A stretch of DNA of 14,295 nt, taken from Corynebacterium sp. (GTDB lineage: Bacteria > Actinomycetota > Actinomycetes > Mycobacteriales > Mycobacteriaceae). The notes beneath the pieces were generated by a model. The model was not told the origin of the DNA. It did no database searches and saw nothing but the letters and a program-made list of their open reading frames with translations. Each line of letters begins with the position of its first letter. Positions within the stretch are counted from its first letter, which is position 1. Position numbers and translations under genes: made by a program. Below, one piece after another: positions 1 through 7,538 of this stretch. The DNA lies in contig JAKDIS010000063.1 of NCBI GenBank assembly GCA_030450335.1, positions 1 to 14,295 of the forward strand. The letters are read 5' to 3'.

Positions 1-32
1 AACAAACGCCCCTCACCCCACAAACCCCCCGC

Positions 33-53
33 CCCCCCCCGAATAGGGGGGGG
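33..53. terminator. G/C-only hairpin downstream of rpsA, possible terminator
   Basis: Eight C residues at 33-40 can pair with eight G residues at 46-53 across a 5-base loop (gaata). This lies about 30 bp beyond the rpsA stop codon, where a transcription end would be expected. There is no T-tract on either side, so it is not a classical intrinsic terminator; it may act as a bidirectional pause or end site, or may just be a homopolymer-rich spacer. Positions 1-85 hold nothing else I can support. Confidence 0.35.
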
Positions 54-85
54 CCCGGGTCCGACTCGTCTACTGGGAGACGGTA

Positions 86-1555
86 CTACTCACCGGAGCC
101 GGCGAGCTTCTCGCGCAGAGCGGCGAGCTGCTCGTCGGACGCCAGGGAACCGGCGTCGGAGGTGGTCTCCTCCGTGGCGGCGGCGGCCGGCTTGTCCGAG
201 TTGCTGGAGTAGGAGCCGTTGTCGGCAGCCTCGTCAGCCTCGGCGGCCTGGGCGCGGTGGCGCTCGATCTGGGCGGCGTGGGTCTTGTGGCGACGCTCGG
301 ACTCGGCGTACCGGGCCTCCCATGCCTCACGCTGCTCGTCGTAGCCTTCCATCCACTCGTTGGTCTCCGAGTCGAAGCCCTCCGGGAAGATGTAGTTGCC
401 CTGCTCGTCGTAGGAGTCGGCCATACCGTACTTGGACGGGTCGAACTCCTCGGCGAAGTCCTCGTCGGCCTGCTTCAGCGACAGGGAGATACGACGACGC
501 TCGAGGTCGATGTCGATGACCTTGACCATGAGCTCCTGGCCGACGGTGACGATCTGGTCCGGGACATCCACGTGGCGCTCGGCCAGCTCGGAGATGTGGA
601 CCAGGCCCTCGATGCCCTCCTCGACGCGGACGAAGGCGCCGAACGGAACCAGCTTGGTGACCTTGCCCGGGACGATCTGACCGATCGCGTGGGTCCGGGC
701 GAAGACGCGCCACGGATCCTCCTGAGTGGCCTTCAGCGACAGGGAGACGCGCTCGCGGTCCAGGTCGACGTCGAGCACCTCGACGGTGACCTCGTCACCG
801 ACGGTGACGACCTCGCCCGGGTGGTCGATGTGCTTCCAAGACAGCTCGGAGACGTGCACCAGGCCGTCGACACCGCCGAGATCGACGAAGGCGCCGAAGT
901 TGACGATGGAGGACACGACGCCCTTGCGGACCTGGCCCTTCTGCAGCTGGTGCAGGAACTCGGAGCGGACCTCGGACTGGGTCTGCTCGAGCCATGCACG
1001 GCGGGACAGGACAACGTTGTTGCGCTGCTTGTCCAGCTCGATGATCTTGGCCTCGATCTCCTGGCCGATGTACGGCTGGAGGTCGCGGACGCGACGCATC
1101 TCGACGAGGGAGGCGGGCAGGAAGCCACGCAGGCCGATGTCCAGGATGAGGCCGCCCTTGACGACCTCGATGACGGTACCGGTGACCGGCTCGTCCTTCT
1201 CCTTGAGCTCCTCGATGGTGCCCCAGGCGCGCTCGTACTGTGCGCGCTTCTTGGACAGGATCAGGCGGCCTTCCTTGTCCTCCTTGGTGAGGACCAGGGC
1301 GTCGACCTCGTCGCCGACCTCGACGACCTCGCCGGGATCGACATCGTGCTTGATGGACAGCTCGCGGGAGGGGATGACACCCTCGGTCTTGTATCCGATG
1401 TCAAGCAGGACCTCGTCGTGGTCGACCTTGACGACGGTACCCTCGACGATGTCACCGTCGTTGAAGTACTTGATGGTGGCGTCGACGGCGGCGAGGAAAT
1501 CCTCAGCGGAGCCGATGTCGTTGACGGCTACCTGAGGAACGTTGTTGGTGGGCAT
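86..1555 (-). CDS. rpsA: 30S ribosomal protein S1
   Basis: Translation initiation protein of the small ribosomal subunit; it binds mRNA leaders and helps dock them on the 30S subunit. Four S1 RNA-binding (OB-fold) repeats are visible at about residues 34-105, 122-187, 207-275 and 291-361, the last two carrying the typical NFGAFVDLG and PFGAFVRVEEG signatures. A charged and Ala/Glu-rich tail of about 125 residues follows, ending ASDEQLAALREKLAGSGE. At 489 aa the length matches actinobacterial S1, which has four repeats rather than the six of E. coli. The ATG at 1553-1555 (MPTNNVPQ) is chosen because the 75 codons upstream are basic, repetitive and unlike S1; a weak GGAG lies 11 nt before it. 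The 118 bp upstream to the dehydrogenase gene contain the leader and no promoter I can name with confidence. The direct repeat ggcaccgt occurs there at 1601 and 1630. Confidence 0.98.
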   Translation of the reverse strand: MPTNNVPQVAVNDIGSAEDFLAAVDATIKYFNDGDIVEGTVVKVDHDEVLLDIGYKTEGVIPSRELSIKHDVDPGEVVEVGDEVDALVLTKEDKEGRLILSKKRAQYERAWGTIEELKEKDEPVTGTVIEVVKGGLILDIGLRGFLPASLVEMRRVRDLQPYIGQEIEAKIIELDKQRNNVVLSRRAWLEQTQSEVRSEFLHQLQKGQVRKGVVSSIVNFGAFVDLGGVDGLVHVSELSWKHIDHPGEVVTVGDEVTVEVLDVDLDRERVSLSLKATQEDPWRVFARTHAIGQIVPGKVTKLVPFGAFVRVEEGIEGLVHISELAERHVDVPDQIVTVGQELMVKVIDIDLERRRISLSLKQADEDFAEEFDPSKYGMADSYDEQGNYIFPEGFDSETNEWMEGYDEQREAWEARYAESERRHKTHAAQIERHRAQAAEADEAADNGSYSSNSDKPAAAATEETTSDAGSLASDEQLAALREKLAGSGE

Positions 1556-1673
1556 ATGTGAAGTTGCTCCGAGACGGATTGTTCTTAGTGATGGACAGGG
1601 GGCACCGTTCCGCCAGCGTTCAGCTTCCCGGCACCGTCGCGCGCCTGCGGACAGACGGTTAACAGAATGCAGG

Positions 1674-2789
1674 CTACACGACCCCTCCGAGCTGTGCAAA
1701 TACCATCTCCGCGAACTCCTCGGTGCCCGCCCCTGCCGCACCTGAGCCATCTCCAGCCACTCCGGCCTCTCCCGCCACATCCGGGGTGGGCGCGTGCATG
1801 AGCGCGTGCCGCACAGCCCCGCCGAGCGCGTCGCCGGCCTCCCCGTACCCGAGGTGCCGCAGCATCAGCGCCGCCGAGTTCATCAGCCCGGCCGGGTTCG
1901 CCACGCCCTGCCCCGCGATGTCCGGCGCGGAACCGTGCGCGGCCTGTGCCATCACCGCCGTGTCCCCGGCGTTCACGCTGCCGGCGGCGCCGAGCGTGCC
2001 ACCGAGGGCCGCGGTGAGGTCGGAGAGGATGTCGCCGAACATGTTCTCCGCCACGATCGTGCGGTGACGCCCGGGGTTGACCACCAGGTCGGCGCACAAG
2101 GCGTCGATGTGCACCGGGAGCAACCGCACCCCGGTCTCGTCCGCCATCGCCTCGGCCTCCTCCAGGTACATCCCGGACGTCCTGGCCAGGACGTTCGCCT
2201 TGTGCGCGACCGTGAGGACGCCGCCGCGCGCGGCAGCGACGCGTCCTGCGTGCCGGACGATCCGGCGCACGCCCTGGCGCGTGAAGGTTCCGATGGCCAG
2301 GGCGACGTCCTCGGTGACCATCACGTCACCGGAGCCGGCGTACATGTTGCGGTCGGCGTAGAGCCCCTCGGTGTTCTCCCGGACGACGACCACGTCCAGG
2401 TCGGGCGCCACCGCCCCGGGCAGCCCGCGCACCGGTCGCACGTTCGCCCACAGCTGGGCGCGCACCCGCAGGGCGGCGGAGGGGTTCTGCTGCTCGCGCG
2501 CCTCCGGCGGGTAGGACGCGTTGTCGTGCGGGCCGAGCACCCAGCCGTCCAGTCCGGCGACCGTCTCCCAGGTCTGTTCCGGAAGGATCCTGCCGGCCTG
2601 CCCGAAGGCCTCCCGGCCGAGCAGCAGGGGCACCCAGCGCACGGAGACGCCGCCGTGGTGACGCAGCGCGGTGGTCGTGGCGGTGACGGTGGGGGCCACG
2701 ATCTCCGGGCCGATGCCCTCCCCTGGCCAGTAGCCCAGCCTGAGTTCGTGGTGCGTGCCGGTGGAGTCGCCTGGAGTGATCACGGTCAC
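1674..2789 (-). CDS. NAD-type isocitrate/isopropylmalate dehydrogenase family enzyme (beta-hydroxyacid oxidative decarboxylase)
   Basis: Oxidative decarboxylase of a 2R,3S-hydroxyacid. Visible in the 371-aa product: N-terminal GEGIGPEI (residues 23-30), substrate arginines in LRVRAQLWANVRP (107-119), RENTEGLY (137-144), catalytic lysine in AHKAN (K197), acidic metal ligands D229, D253 and D257 within HIDAL and the family signature NMFGDILSDLTAALGG, and HGSAPDIAGQG (285-295). An Asp in that last loop is typical of NAD rather than NADP use. RENTEGLY resembles NAD-isocitrate, homoisocitrate and tartrate/malate enzymes more than LeuB, which usually has RELTGG. The true substrate is not decided. 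A Gly/Ala-rich insertion (about 334-356) near the C-terminus looks lineage-specific. The GTG at 2787-2789 is preferred over an ATG at 2873 because the longer form would leave only 9-18 bp to the divergent gene. A second GTG at 2783, 8 nt after TAGGAT, is an alternative leaderless start. Confidence 0.85.
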   Translation of the reverse strand: MTVITPGDSTGTHHELRLGYWPGEGIGPEIVAPTVTATTTALRHHGGVSVRWVPLLLGREAFGQAGRILPEQTWETVAGLDGWVLGPHDNASYPPEAREQQNPSAALRVRAQLWANVRPVRGLPGAVAPDLDVVVVRENTEGLYADRNMYAGSGDVMVTEDVALAIGTFTRQGVRRIVRHAGRVAAARGGVLTVAHKANVLARTSGMYLEEAEAMADETGVRLLPVHIDALCADLVVNPGRHRTIVAENMFGDILSDLTAALGGTLGAAGSVNAGDTAVMAQAAHGSAPDIAGQGVANPAGLMNSAALMLRHLGYGEAGDALGGAVRHALMHAPTPDVAGEAGVAGDGSGAAGAGTEEFAEMVFAQLGGVV

Positions 2790-2878
2790 CCATCCTAGGT
2801 CCTGCCCCGCCCCTGGGTCGACGGTGGGCTGACACGCGGGCCGCTTCGGACTTTTCACCACCCCACACATCATCCGGA

Positions 2879-2884
2879 TACGAT
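2879..2884 (+). promoter_or_regulatory. -10 element (TACGAT), leaderless promoter of the DUF368 gene
   Basis: TACGAT fits the actinobacterial TANNNT -10 pattern. It is followed by exactly 7 nt and then the ATG at 2892, so the predicted transcription start is the A of that codon. No clear -35 is seen. No Shine-Dalgarno sequence precedes either ATG (2883 or 2892), which supports leaderless translation from 2892. Confidence 0.5.
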
Positions 2885-2891
2885 GACGCCC

Positions 2892-3908
2892 ATGAACGAA
2901 ACCTCACCCGGCACCGGGCACTCCGCCGAGAACGCCGCCGAGCACCCTGCCGAGCACGCGACCTCGCGGCGCCCCGCCTTCGAGAACACCCCCTTCACAC
3001 CGGGGGCCGTCGTCCTCAACGCGCTCCGCGGCGGCCTCATCGGCTCCGCCGAGCTCGTCCCGGGCATCTCCGGCGGCACCGTGGCCCTGGTCACCGGCGT
3101 GTACGAGCGCGTGCTGTACAACGCCAACCGACTGCTCGACGGCCTGAAGGCCTTCGCCACGGACCGCCCGGCGGGGATCCGGAAGATCAAGTCCGTGGAC
3201 TGGACAATGCTCATCCCGATGGCCATCGGCATGGTCGCCATGGTCTTCGCACTGGCCGGCATCCTCGGCACGTTCGTCGAGGACCACCCGATCCCCGCCA
3301 AGAGCCTCTTCCTGGGCATGGTCGCCGTGTCCGTGGTCGTGCCGATCCTGCTGATCGACACCGCCGACCTGAAACGTCGGCTCCCCGTGGCCGTGCCGCT
3401 GTTCATCGTCGGCGCACTGTTCACCTTCATCGCCACCGGGTTCTCCTCGTCGACGAACAACGACCCGAACCTGTTCCTGGTGTTCATCGCCGCCGCGATC
3501 GCCGTGTGCGCCCTGATCCTGCCCGGCGTCTCCGGCTCCTTCTTCCTCTACGCCATCGGCATCTACTCCGCCACGCTGACCGCGGTGAGCGAACTGGACA
3601 TCACCTACATCCTGGTCTTCGGTCTCGGCGCCCTGACCGGCCTGGTGCTCTTCGTCCGTGTCATGGAGCACCTGCTGACCAAGCACCGCACACTGAGCCT
3701 GTTCACCATGACAGGCATGCTGCTCGGTTCACTGCGCGCCCTGTGGCCCTGGCAGGACGACGACTCCAGCCTGCAGGCCCCCGGCGACCAGGTCGGCACC
3801 GCCGTCCTGCTGTTCGTCCTCGGCGCCGCAGTCGTCGCTGCGATGGTCATCGCCGAGCAGGTCACGAAGCGTCGCCGCATGCGGGCGAACGCATCACGTA
3901 CCTCCTAG
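2892..3908 (+). CDS. DUF368 membrane protein, probable polyprenyl-phosphate translocase (PopT-like)
   Basis: Polytopic membrane protein of 338 aa with roughly eight to nine hydrophobic segments after a hydrophilic N-terminal stretch of about 35 residues. It has the two inverted repeats that define DUF368: LVPGISGGTVALVTGVYE at about 55-72 and ILPGVSGSFFLYAIGIYSA at about 209-227. DUF368 proteins have been shown in other bacteria to recycle undecaprenyl phosphate across the cytoplasmic membrane for cell-wall synthesis. In a mycolic-acid bacterium the lipid would be decaprenyl phosphate; that transfer of function is inference. In the first repeat the residue two before VPG is Glu (AELVPG), where many homologues carry Asp. 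The start at 2892 is chosen from the -10 spacing; the ATG at 2883 would add three residues. It converges with polA, the stop codons being 7 bp apart with no room for a terminator, so the two transcripts probably overlap at their 3' ends. Confidence 0.88.
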   Translation: MNETSPGTGHSAENAAEHPAEHATSRRPAFENTPFTPGAVVLNALRGGLIGSAELVPGISGGTVALVTGVYERVLYNANRLLDGLKAFATDRPAGIRKIKSVDWTMLIPMAIGMVAMVFALAGILGTFVEDHPIPAKSLFLGMVAVSVVVPILLIDTADLKRRLPVAVPLFIVGALFTFIATGFSSSTNNDPNLFLVFIAAAIAVCALILPGVSGSFFLYAIGIYSATLTAVSELDITYILVFGLGALTGLVLFVRVMEHLLTKHRTLSLFTMTGMLLGSLRALWPWQDDDSSLQAPGDQVGTAVLLFVLGAAVVAAMVIAEQVTKRRRMRANASRTS

Positions 3909-3915
3909 ACCGGAC

Positions 3916-6624
3916 TCAGTGCCCGGCGGCCTCCCAGTTCTCCCCGGTCCCGGTGGAGACGTCCAGCGGGACGCGCAGTTCGGCCGCCCCGTCCATCTGC
4001 TCCTGCAGCAGCGCAGTCATCTCCTCGAGCTCGCCGTCGACGACCTCGACGACGAGCTCGTCGTGCACCTGCAGCAGCACACGTGACCGCATGCCGCGCC
4101 GTGTCATCTCCCGGTCGACGCGCAGCATCGCCCGCTTGATGATGTCGGCGGCGGTGCCCTGGATCGGCGCGTTCAGCGCGGCGCGTTCGGCGTTGTCGCG
4201 CGCCACCCGGTTGCTGGAGTTGAGCTCCGGCAGGTAGCGACGTCGCCCGTAGAGCGTCTCGGTGTAGCCGACCTCCTTGGCCCGTTCGACCACGGTGTCG
4301 AGGTAGTCCTTCACTCCGCCGAAGCGCTCGAAGTAGGTGTCCATGATCTTCTTCGCCTCACCGGCGGCGATGTTGAGCTGCTGGGACAGGCCGAAGGCGC
4401 TGAGCCCGTAGACCAGCCCGTAGCTCATCGCCTTCACCCGGCGACGCAGTTCCGGGGTGACCTCGTCGACGGGCACGTCGAAGACCTTGGAGCCCACGTA
4501 GTTGTGCAGGTCCTCACCGTTGCGGTAGGCCTCGATCAGGCCGGGGTCCTCGGAGAGGTGCGCCATGACACGCATCTCGATCTGCGAGTAGTCGGCGGTC
4601 AGCAGCGTGGTGTAGCCCGCGCCGACGCGGAAGGCGCCGCGGATGTGGCGTCCTGCCTCGGTACGCACCGGGATGTTCTGCAGGTTCGGTTCAGCCGAGG
4701 ACAGCCGGCCCGTGGCGGCACCGCGCTGGTTGAAGGTGGTGTGGATGCGTCCGTCGTCGGCGGTGGCCTCGATGAGTCCGTCGATGGTGGTCTTCATCTT
4801 CTGGTACTCGCGGTGGGCCATCAGGTGCGACAGGAAGGGGTGCCCGGTCTGGGCGGTGAGCTTCTCCAGCTCGCCGGCGGCGGTGGAGTACCCGGTCTTG
4901 GTCTTCTTGGTGGTGGGCAGGCCGAAGTCCTCGAAGAGCACCTTCTGCAGCTGCTTGGGGCTGGAGAGGTTGAGCGACTCGTCGCCGGCGATCTCGCGGG
5001 CGGCGGTGACCTCCTCGGTGATGCGGTCACCGTAGTTGTCGGAGAGTTCCTGCAGCGAGTCACGGTCCACGGAAATGCCGTGGCTCTCCATGCGCGCCAG
5101 GACGGTGGCCAGCGGCACCTCGAGGTCGAGGTAGAGCTCCATCGCGCCGATCCCGGCGAGCTCCGGGGTCAGCGAGGTCACCAGGTCGAGCACGGCCTGT
5201 GCGCGCACGCCGCCGGCGGCGTCCTCGGCGAGCTCGTGTCCGACGTGGCGCTGCAGGACGTCCGCCAGCCCGGTGGAGCGCACGTCCGGACGCAGGAGGT
5301 AGGCGGCGAGCGCGGTGTCGTGCTCCACGCCGTCGAGTTCCAGACCGGAGCCGTGGAGCATGTGCCAGGCCCGTTTGGAGTCGTGCAGCCACTTGGCGGC
5401 GGAGACGTCCGCGAGCCAGGCGGTGAGTGCCGCCTCGTCCTTCGGGTCCTGGTCTGTCAGGTCGATGTCCACGGCGTGCAGGACGCCGTCCTCGCCGGCT
5501 TCCGGGTCGAGCAGGACGACGCGCGCGGCGTTGCCGCCGAACGGCGTCCCGGTTCCGGTCACCTCGACGACGAGCGGACGGTTGGTGGACGCGTCGCCGG
5601 GGTTGCGGCCGTCCTTCCAGCCGGCGCGCTCGGTGAGCCACTTGGCGAGCTTGCCGTCGTCGACGGTGTCGACGGCGAGTTCGGACGCCGCACCGTCCTC
5701 GAACTCGATGCCCATGGTGCGGAAGGTGCGGTTGCGCAGGTTGTTGCCGAACTGCAGGGTGTCGAACAGGTCGATCGCCTCGGAGGCGTCCACGTGTCCG
5801 GGACGCAGCGCTGAGAGCTTCCCACCGTCGCCGTTGAAGTCCCCGAGGTCGAGGTCGCGGACCATCTCGGTGACCTTGCGGGCCAGCACGACGTTGTCGA
5901 TGTTGTCGCGCAGGGCGTCGCCGACCTTGCCGCCGAAGTCGTCGATGTGGTCGATCACCGCGTCCAGGCTGCCGTACTTCGTGATCCACTTCTGGGCGGT
6001 CTTGGGGCCCACCCCCGGCACCCCGGGCATGTTGTCTGAGGTGTCGCCACGCAGCGAGGCCAGGTCGGGGTACTGGGTGGGGGTAACCCCGTACTTCTCC
6101 TCCACGCGCGCAGGGGTGAACCGGTCGAGTTCGGAGACGCCGCGCAGGGTGTAGAGGACGGTGACGTCGTCGTTGACGAGCTGCAGGCTGTCGCGGTCGC
6201 CGGTGCAGATCACCGTGCGCATGCCCGCCTCGGTGCCCCGGCAGGACAGGGTGGCGATGATGTCGTCGGCCTCGTAGGCCTCCTTCGTCAGCGTCCGGAC
6301 GCCGAGGGACTGCAACGCCTCCTGGATCAGCTCGACCTGCCCGTGGAACTCCTCGGGTGCCGGCGGACGCTGCGCCTTGTACTCCGGGAGGTCCTTCTCC
6401 CGGAACGTCGGACCGGAGAGGTCGAAGGCCGCGGCGACGTGTGTCGGCCGTTCTGCCTCCATCAGCCCCAGGAACATGCCGAGGAAGCCGTAGACGGCGT
6501 TGGTGTACTGGCCCCCGGTCGTGGAGAAGTTCTGTGCCGGCAGGGCGTAGAACGCCCGGAAGGCCAGGGAGTGTCCGTCGAGCAACAGGAGGGTGGGGCG
6601 CTCGTCCCCGGGGTTGTCTGTCAT
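3916..6624 (-). CDS. polA: DNA polymerase I
   Basis: Repair and Okazaki-fragment-processing polymerase, 902 aa. The N-terminal 5'-nuclease domain (about 1-300) has its acidic set in LLDGHSLAFRAFY (D16), AFDLSG, EADDIIA, TGDRDSLQL and GDTSDNMPGVPGVGPKTA. The middle domain (about 310-510) lacks the DxE proofreading motif: the expected position reads RPLVVEVTGTG. Proofreading is therefore probably lost, as in other actinobacterial Pol I enzymes. The polymerase domain carries motif A (DYSQIEMR, D678), the O-helix motif B (RRRVKAMSYGLVYG; K731, Y735) and motif C (VHDELVVEV; D855). Spacings of 53, 4 and 177 residues equal those of E. coli D705, K758, F762 and D882. The ATG at 6624 is preferred over one at 6639 because AGGAAGG sits just upstream of it. 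It is divergent from the TetR-family gene and converges with the DUF368 gene. Confidence 0.98.
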   Translation of the reverse strand: MTDNPGDERPTLLLLDGHSLAFRAFYALPAQNFSTTGGQYTNAVYGFLGMFLGLMEAERPTHVAAAFDLSGPTFREKDLPEYKAQRPPAPEEFHGQVELIQEALQSLGVRTLTKEAYEADDIIATLSCRGTEAGMRTVICTGDRDSLQLVNDDVTVLYTLRGVSELDRFTPARVEEKYGVTPTQYPDLASLRGDTSDNMPGVPGVGPKTAQKWITKYGSLDAVIDHIDDFGGKVGDALRDNIDNVVLARKVTEMVRDLDLGDFNGDGGKLSALRPGHVDASEAIDLFDTLQFGNNLRNRTFRTMGIEFEDGAASELAVDTVDDGKLAKWLTERAGWKDGRNPGDASTNRPLVVEVTGTGTPFGGNAARVVLLDPEAGEDGVLHAVDIDLTDQDPKDEAALTAWLADVSAAKWLHDSKRAWHMLHGSGLELDGVEHDTALAAYLLRPDVRSTGLADVLQRHVGHELAEDAAGGVRAQAVLDLVTSLTPELAGIGAMELYLDLEVPLATVLARMESHGISVDRDSLQELSDNYGDRITEEVTAAREIAGDESLNLSSPKQLQKVLFEDFGLPTTKKTKTGYSTAAGELEKLTAQTGHPFLSHLMAHREYQKMKTTIDGLIEATADDGRIHTTFNQRGAATGRLSSAEPNLQNIPVRTEAGRHIRGAFRVGAGYTTLLTADYSQIEMRVMAHLSEDPGLIEAYRNGEDLHNYVGSKVFDVPVDEVTPELRRRVKAMSYGLVYGLSAFGLSQQLNIAAGEAKKIMDTYFERFGGVKDYLDTVVERAKEVGYTETLYGRRRYLPELNSSNRVARDNAERAALNAPIQGTAADIIKRAMLRVDREMTRRGMRSRVLLQVHDELVVEVVDGELEEMTALLQEQMDGAAELRVPLDVSTGTGENWEAAGH

Positions 6625-6642
6625 GTGACCTTCCTGCATGTC

Positions 6643-6662
6643 CGTGACGTGTTCTTTTCACG
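6643..6662. promoter_or_regulatory. Dyad CGTGA-N10-TCACG, possible operator
   Basis: Inverted repeat with 5-bp arms (6643-6647 and 6658-6662) in the 103-bp gap between polA and the divergent TetR-family gene. It lies within the predicted polA leader. TetR-family proteins often bind such dyads near their own gene. The short arms make chance occurrence quite possible, and nothing else links this site to the regulator. Confidence 0.2.
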
Positions 6663-6714
6663 CCGCCGGACACACTTCTCGTGGTTGCTGCCGCAGTCGG
6701 TGTCGTGCCCGGGC

Positions 6715-6721
6715 TATTCTA
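6715..6721. promoter_or_regulatory. Overlapping divergent -10 elements for the tetR-type gene and polA
   Basis: On the + strand, TATTCT (6715-6720) is followed by 7 nt and the ATG at 6728, giving a leaderless start for the TetR-family gene. On the - strand, the overlapping heptamer reads as TAGAAT (6721-6716), a good -10 for a polA transcript with a leader of about 85 nt. The two -10 elements share five base pairs, so polymerase could not occupy both at once. -35 elements are weak on both sides. Confidence 0.4.
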
Positions 6722-6727
6722 GTCGCC

Positions 6728-7378
6728 ATGAGTGACCAGACAGAGAGCGTCCCGGAAGAACCGGCGACTGAACCGGCGACCGAACAGCAGTCGTCGGCCC
6801 GGCGTCGTGCCGAGGAGACCCGGGTGTACATCCTGGAGTGCGCGAAGAACGCCTTCAACAAGCGCCCCTACAGCGAGGTGTCACTCAAGGACATCGCCAC
6901 CGAGGTCGGTGTCAGTGCCCCGCTGATCATCAAGTACTACGGAACGAAGGAGAACCTCTACGAGGCGCAGCTGGACTTCACCGAGGCCGCCGCGCGTCTG
7001 GAGAACGTCCCCTTCACGCAGATGGGCACCCACCTGGCACGGCTGGCGGTGACCTCCGCCGACGACAGCCCGAACTCGCTGGTGCGCAAACTCGCCGACG
7101 CCGGCGGCAACCGGCACATCGTCGACACCCTCGGACGGGTCTTCCGCCAGCAGGTCGTCGCCCCCGTCCTGGAACGGGTGGCCGCCGAGACCGGCTCGGA
7201 CTCCGGCGCCGACCCGGAGATGCGGGCAGAGGCGGCGATGTCGATGGTGATCGGCCTGGCGTTGATGCGCCGGCTCGTCACCCAGGAGTACTTCCACGAC
7301 GCCGACGTCGAGGCCTTCGTCACCTACTACGGCGACCTGATCCAGTGTGTACTGGACGGTGAACCCGCAGGACGGTGA
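6728..7378 (+). CDS. TetR-family transcriptional regulator
   Basis: A 216-aa DNA-binding regulator. After an acidic, repetitive N-terminal stretch (EEPATEPATEQQ, about 10-21) comes a TetR_N helix-turn-helix at about 27-75. It includes VSLKDIATEVGVSAPLIIKYYGTKENLY, in which the recognition helix is followed by the usual Y-Y/F-x-T/S-K-E-x-L motif. The C-terminal ligand and dimerisation half (about 80-216) is divergent and its ligand cannot be predicted. The ATG at 6728 is chosen because the helix-turn-helix follows at a normal distance and a -10 lies 7 nt upstream; the 30 codons before it are Cys/Arg-rich and not protein-like. Its nearest targets would be itself and polA, but regulation of polA by a TetR protein would be unusual, so the real target may lie elsewhere. 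Confidence 0.9.
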   Translation: MSDQTESVPEEPATEPATEQQSSARRRAEETRVYILECAKNAFNKRPYSEVSLKDIATEVGVSAPLIIKYYGTKENLYEAQLDFTEAAARLENVPFTQMGTHLARLAVTSADDSPNSLVRKLADAGGNRHIVDTLGRVFRQQVVAPVLERVAAETGSDSGADPEMRAEAAMSMVIGLALMRRLVTQEYFHDADVEAFVTYYGDLIQCVLDGEPAGR

Positions 7379-7382
7379 GCCG

Positions 7383-7420
7383 GTCGCACCCGCCGCCACC
7401 CCGGTGTTGTCGGGTGCGAC
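7383..7420. repeat. Inverted repeat between the tetR-type gene and tRNA-Leu
   Basis: GTCGCACCC (7383-7391) pairs perfectly with GGGTGCGAC (7412-7420), 9 bp across a 20-base loop, starting 5 bp after the TetR-family stop codon. It could end that gene's transcript, but no T-tract follows. The right arm begins on the last base of the tRNA promoter -35 (7407-7412). Confidence 0.45.
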
Positions 7421-7436
7421 GACCCTCCCGTATCAT
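7407..7436 (+). promoter_or_regulatory. tRNA-Leu promoter
   Basis: TTGTCG (7407-7412), an 18-bp spacer and TATCAT (7431-7436) form a good sigma-A type promoter. The predicted start near 7443 leaves about 6 nt before the mature tRNA 5' end at 7449, typical of an independently transcribed tRNA gene. Confidence 0.65.
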
Positions 7437-7448
7437 CTCCGTTTGTTG

Positions 7449-7533
7449 GCCCTGGTGGCGGAATTGGCAGACGCGCTGCACTCAAAATGCAGTGTCTTCG
7501 GGCGTGTGGGTTCGAGTCCCACCCAGGGCACCA
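7449..7533 (+). tRNA. tRNA-Leu, anticodon CAA (decodes UUG)
   Basis: Class II tRNA of 85 nt with an encoded CCA end (7531-7533). The acceptor stem pairs GCCCTGG (7449-7455) with CCAGGGC (7523-7529), discriminator base A7530. The anticodon stem CTGCA/TGCAG encloses the loop CTCAAAA with anticodon CAA at 7483-7485. A long 13-nt variable arm (7493-7505) is as expected for leucine. The T stem GTGGG/CCCAC surrounds TTCGAGT. Its own promoter lies upstream and a strong terminator follows. Confidence 0.97.
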
Positions 7534-7538
7534 TCATG

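Noticed and set aside
257..1561. 434-codon open frame opposite rpsA
   Set aside because: Antisense shadow of the S1 repeats: Leu/Asp/Val-rich repetitive translation with no domain, fully inside a certain gene.
1794..2798. 334-codon open frame opposite the dehydrogenase
   Set aside because: His/Arg/Gly/Val-rich composition typical of antisense frames in high-GC genes; all family motifs are on the other strand.
4504..5814. 436-codon open frame opposite polA
   Set aside because: Lies wholly antisense to polA, which has every catalytic motif in its own frame; the translation is low-complexity Gly/Val/Leu.
5060..6673. 537-codon open frame on the polA strand in another register
   Set aside because: Arg/Pro/Gly-dominated out-of-frame shadow of polA, caused by the GC-rich codon pattern.
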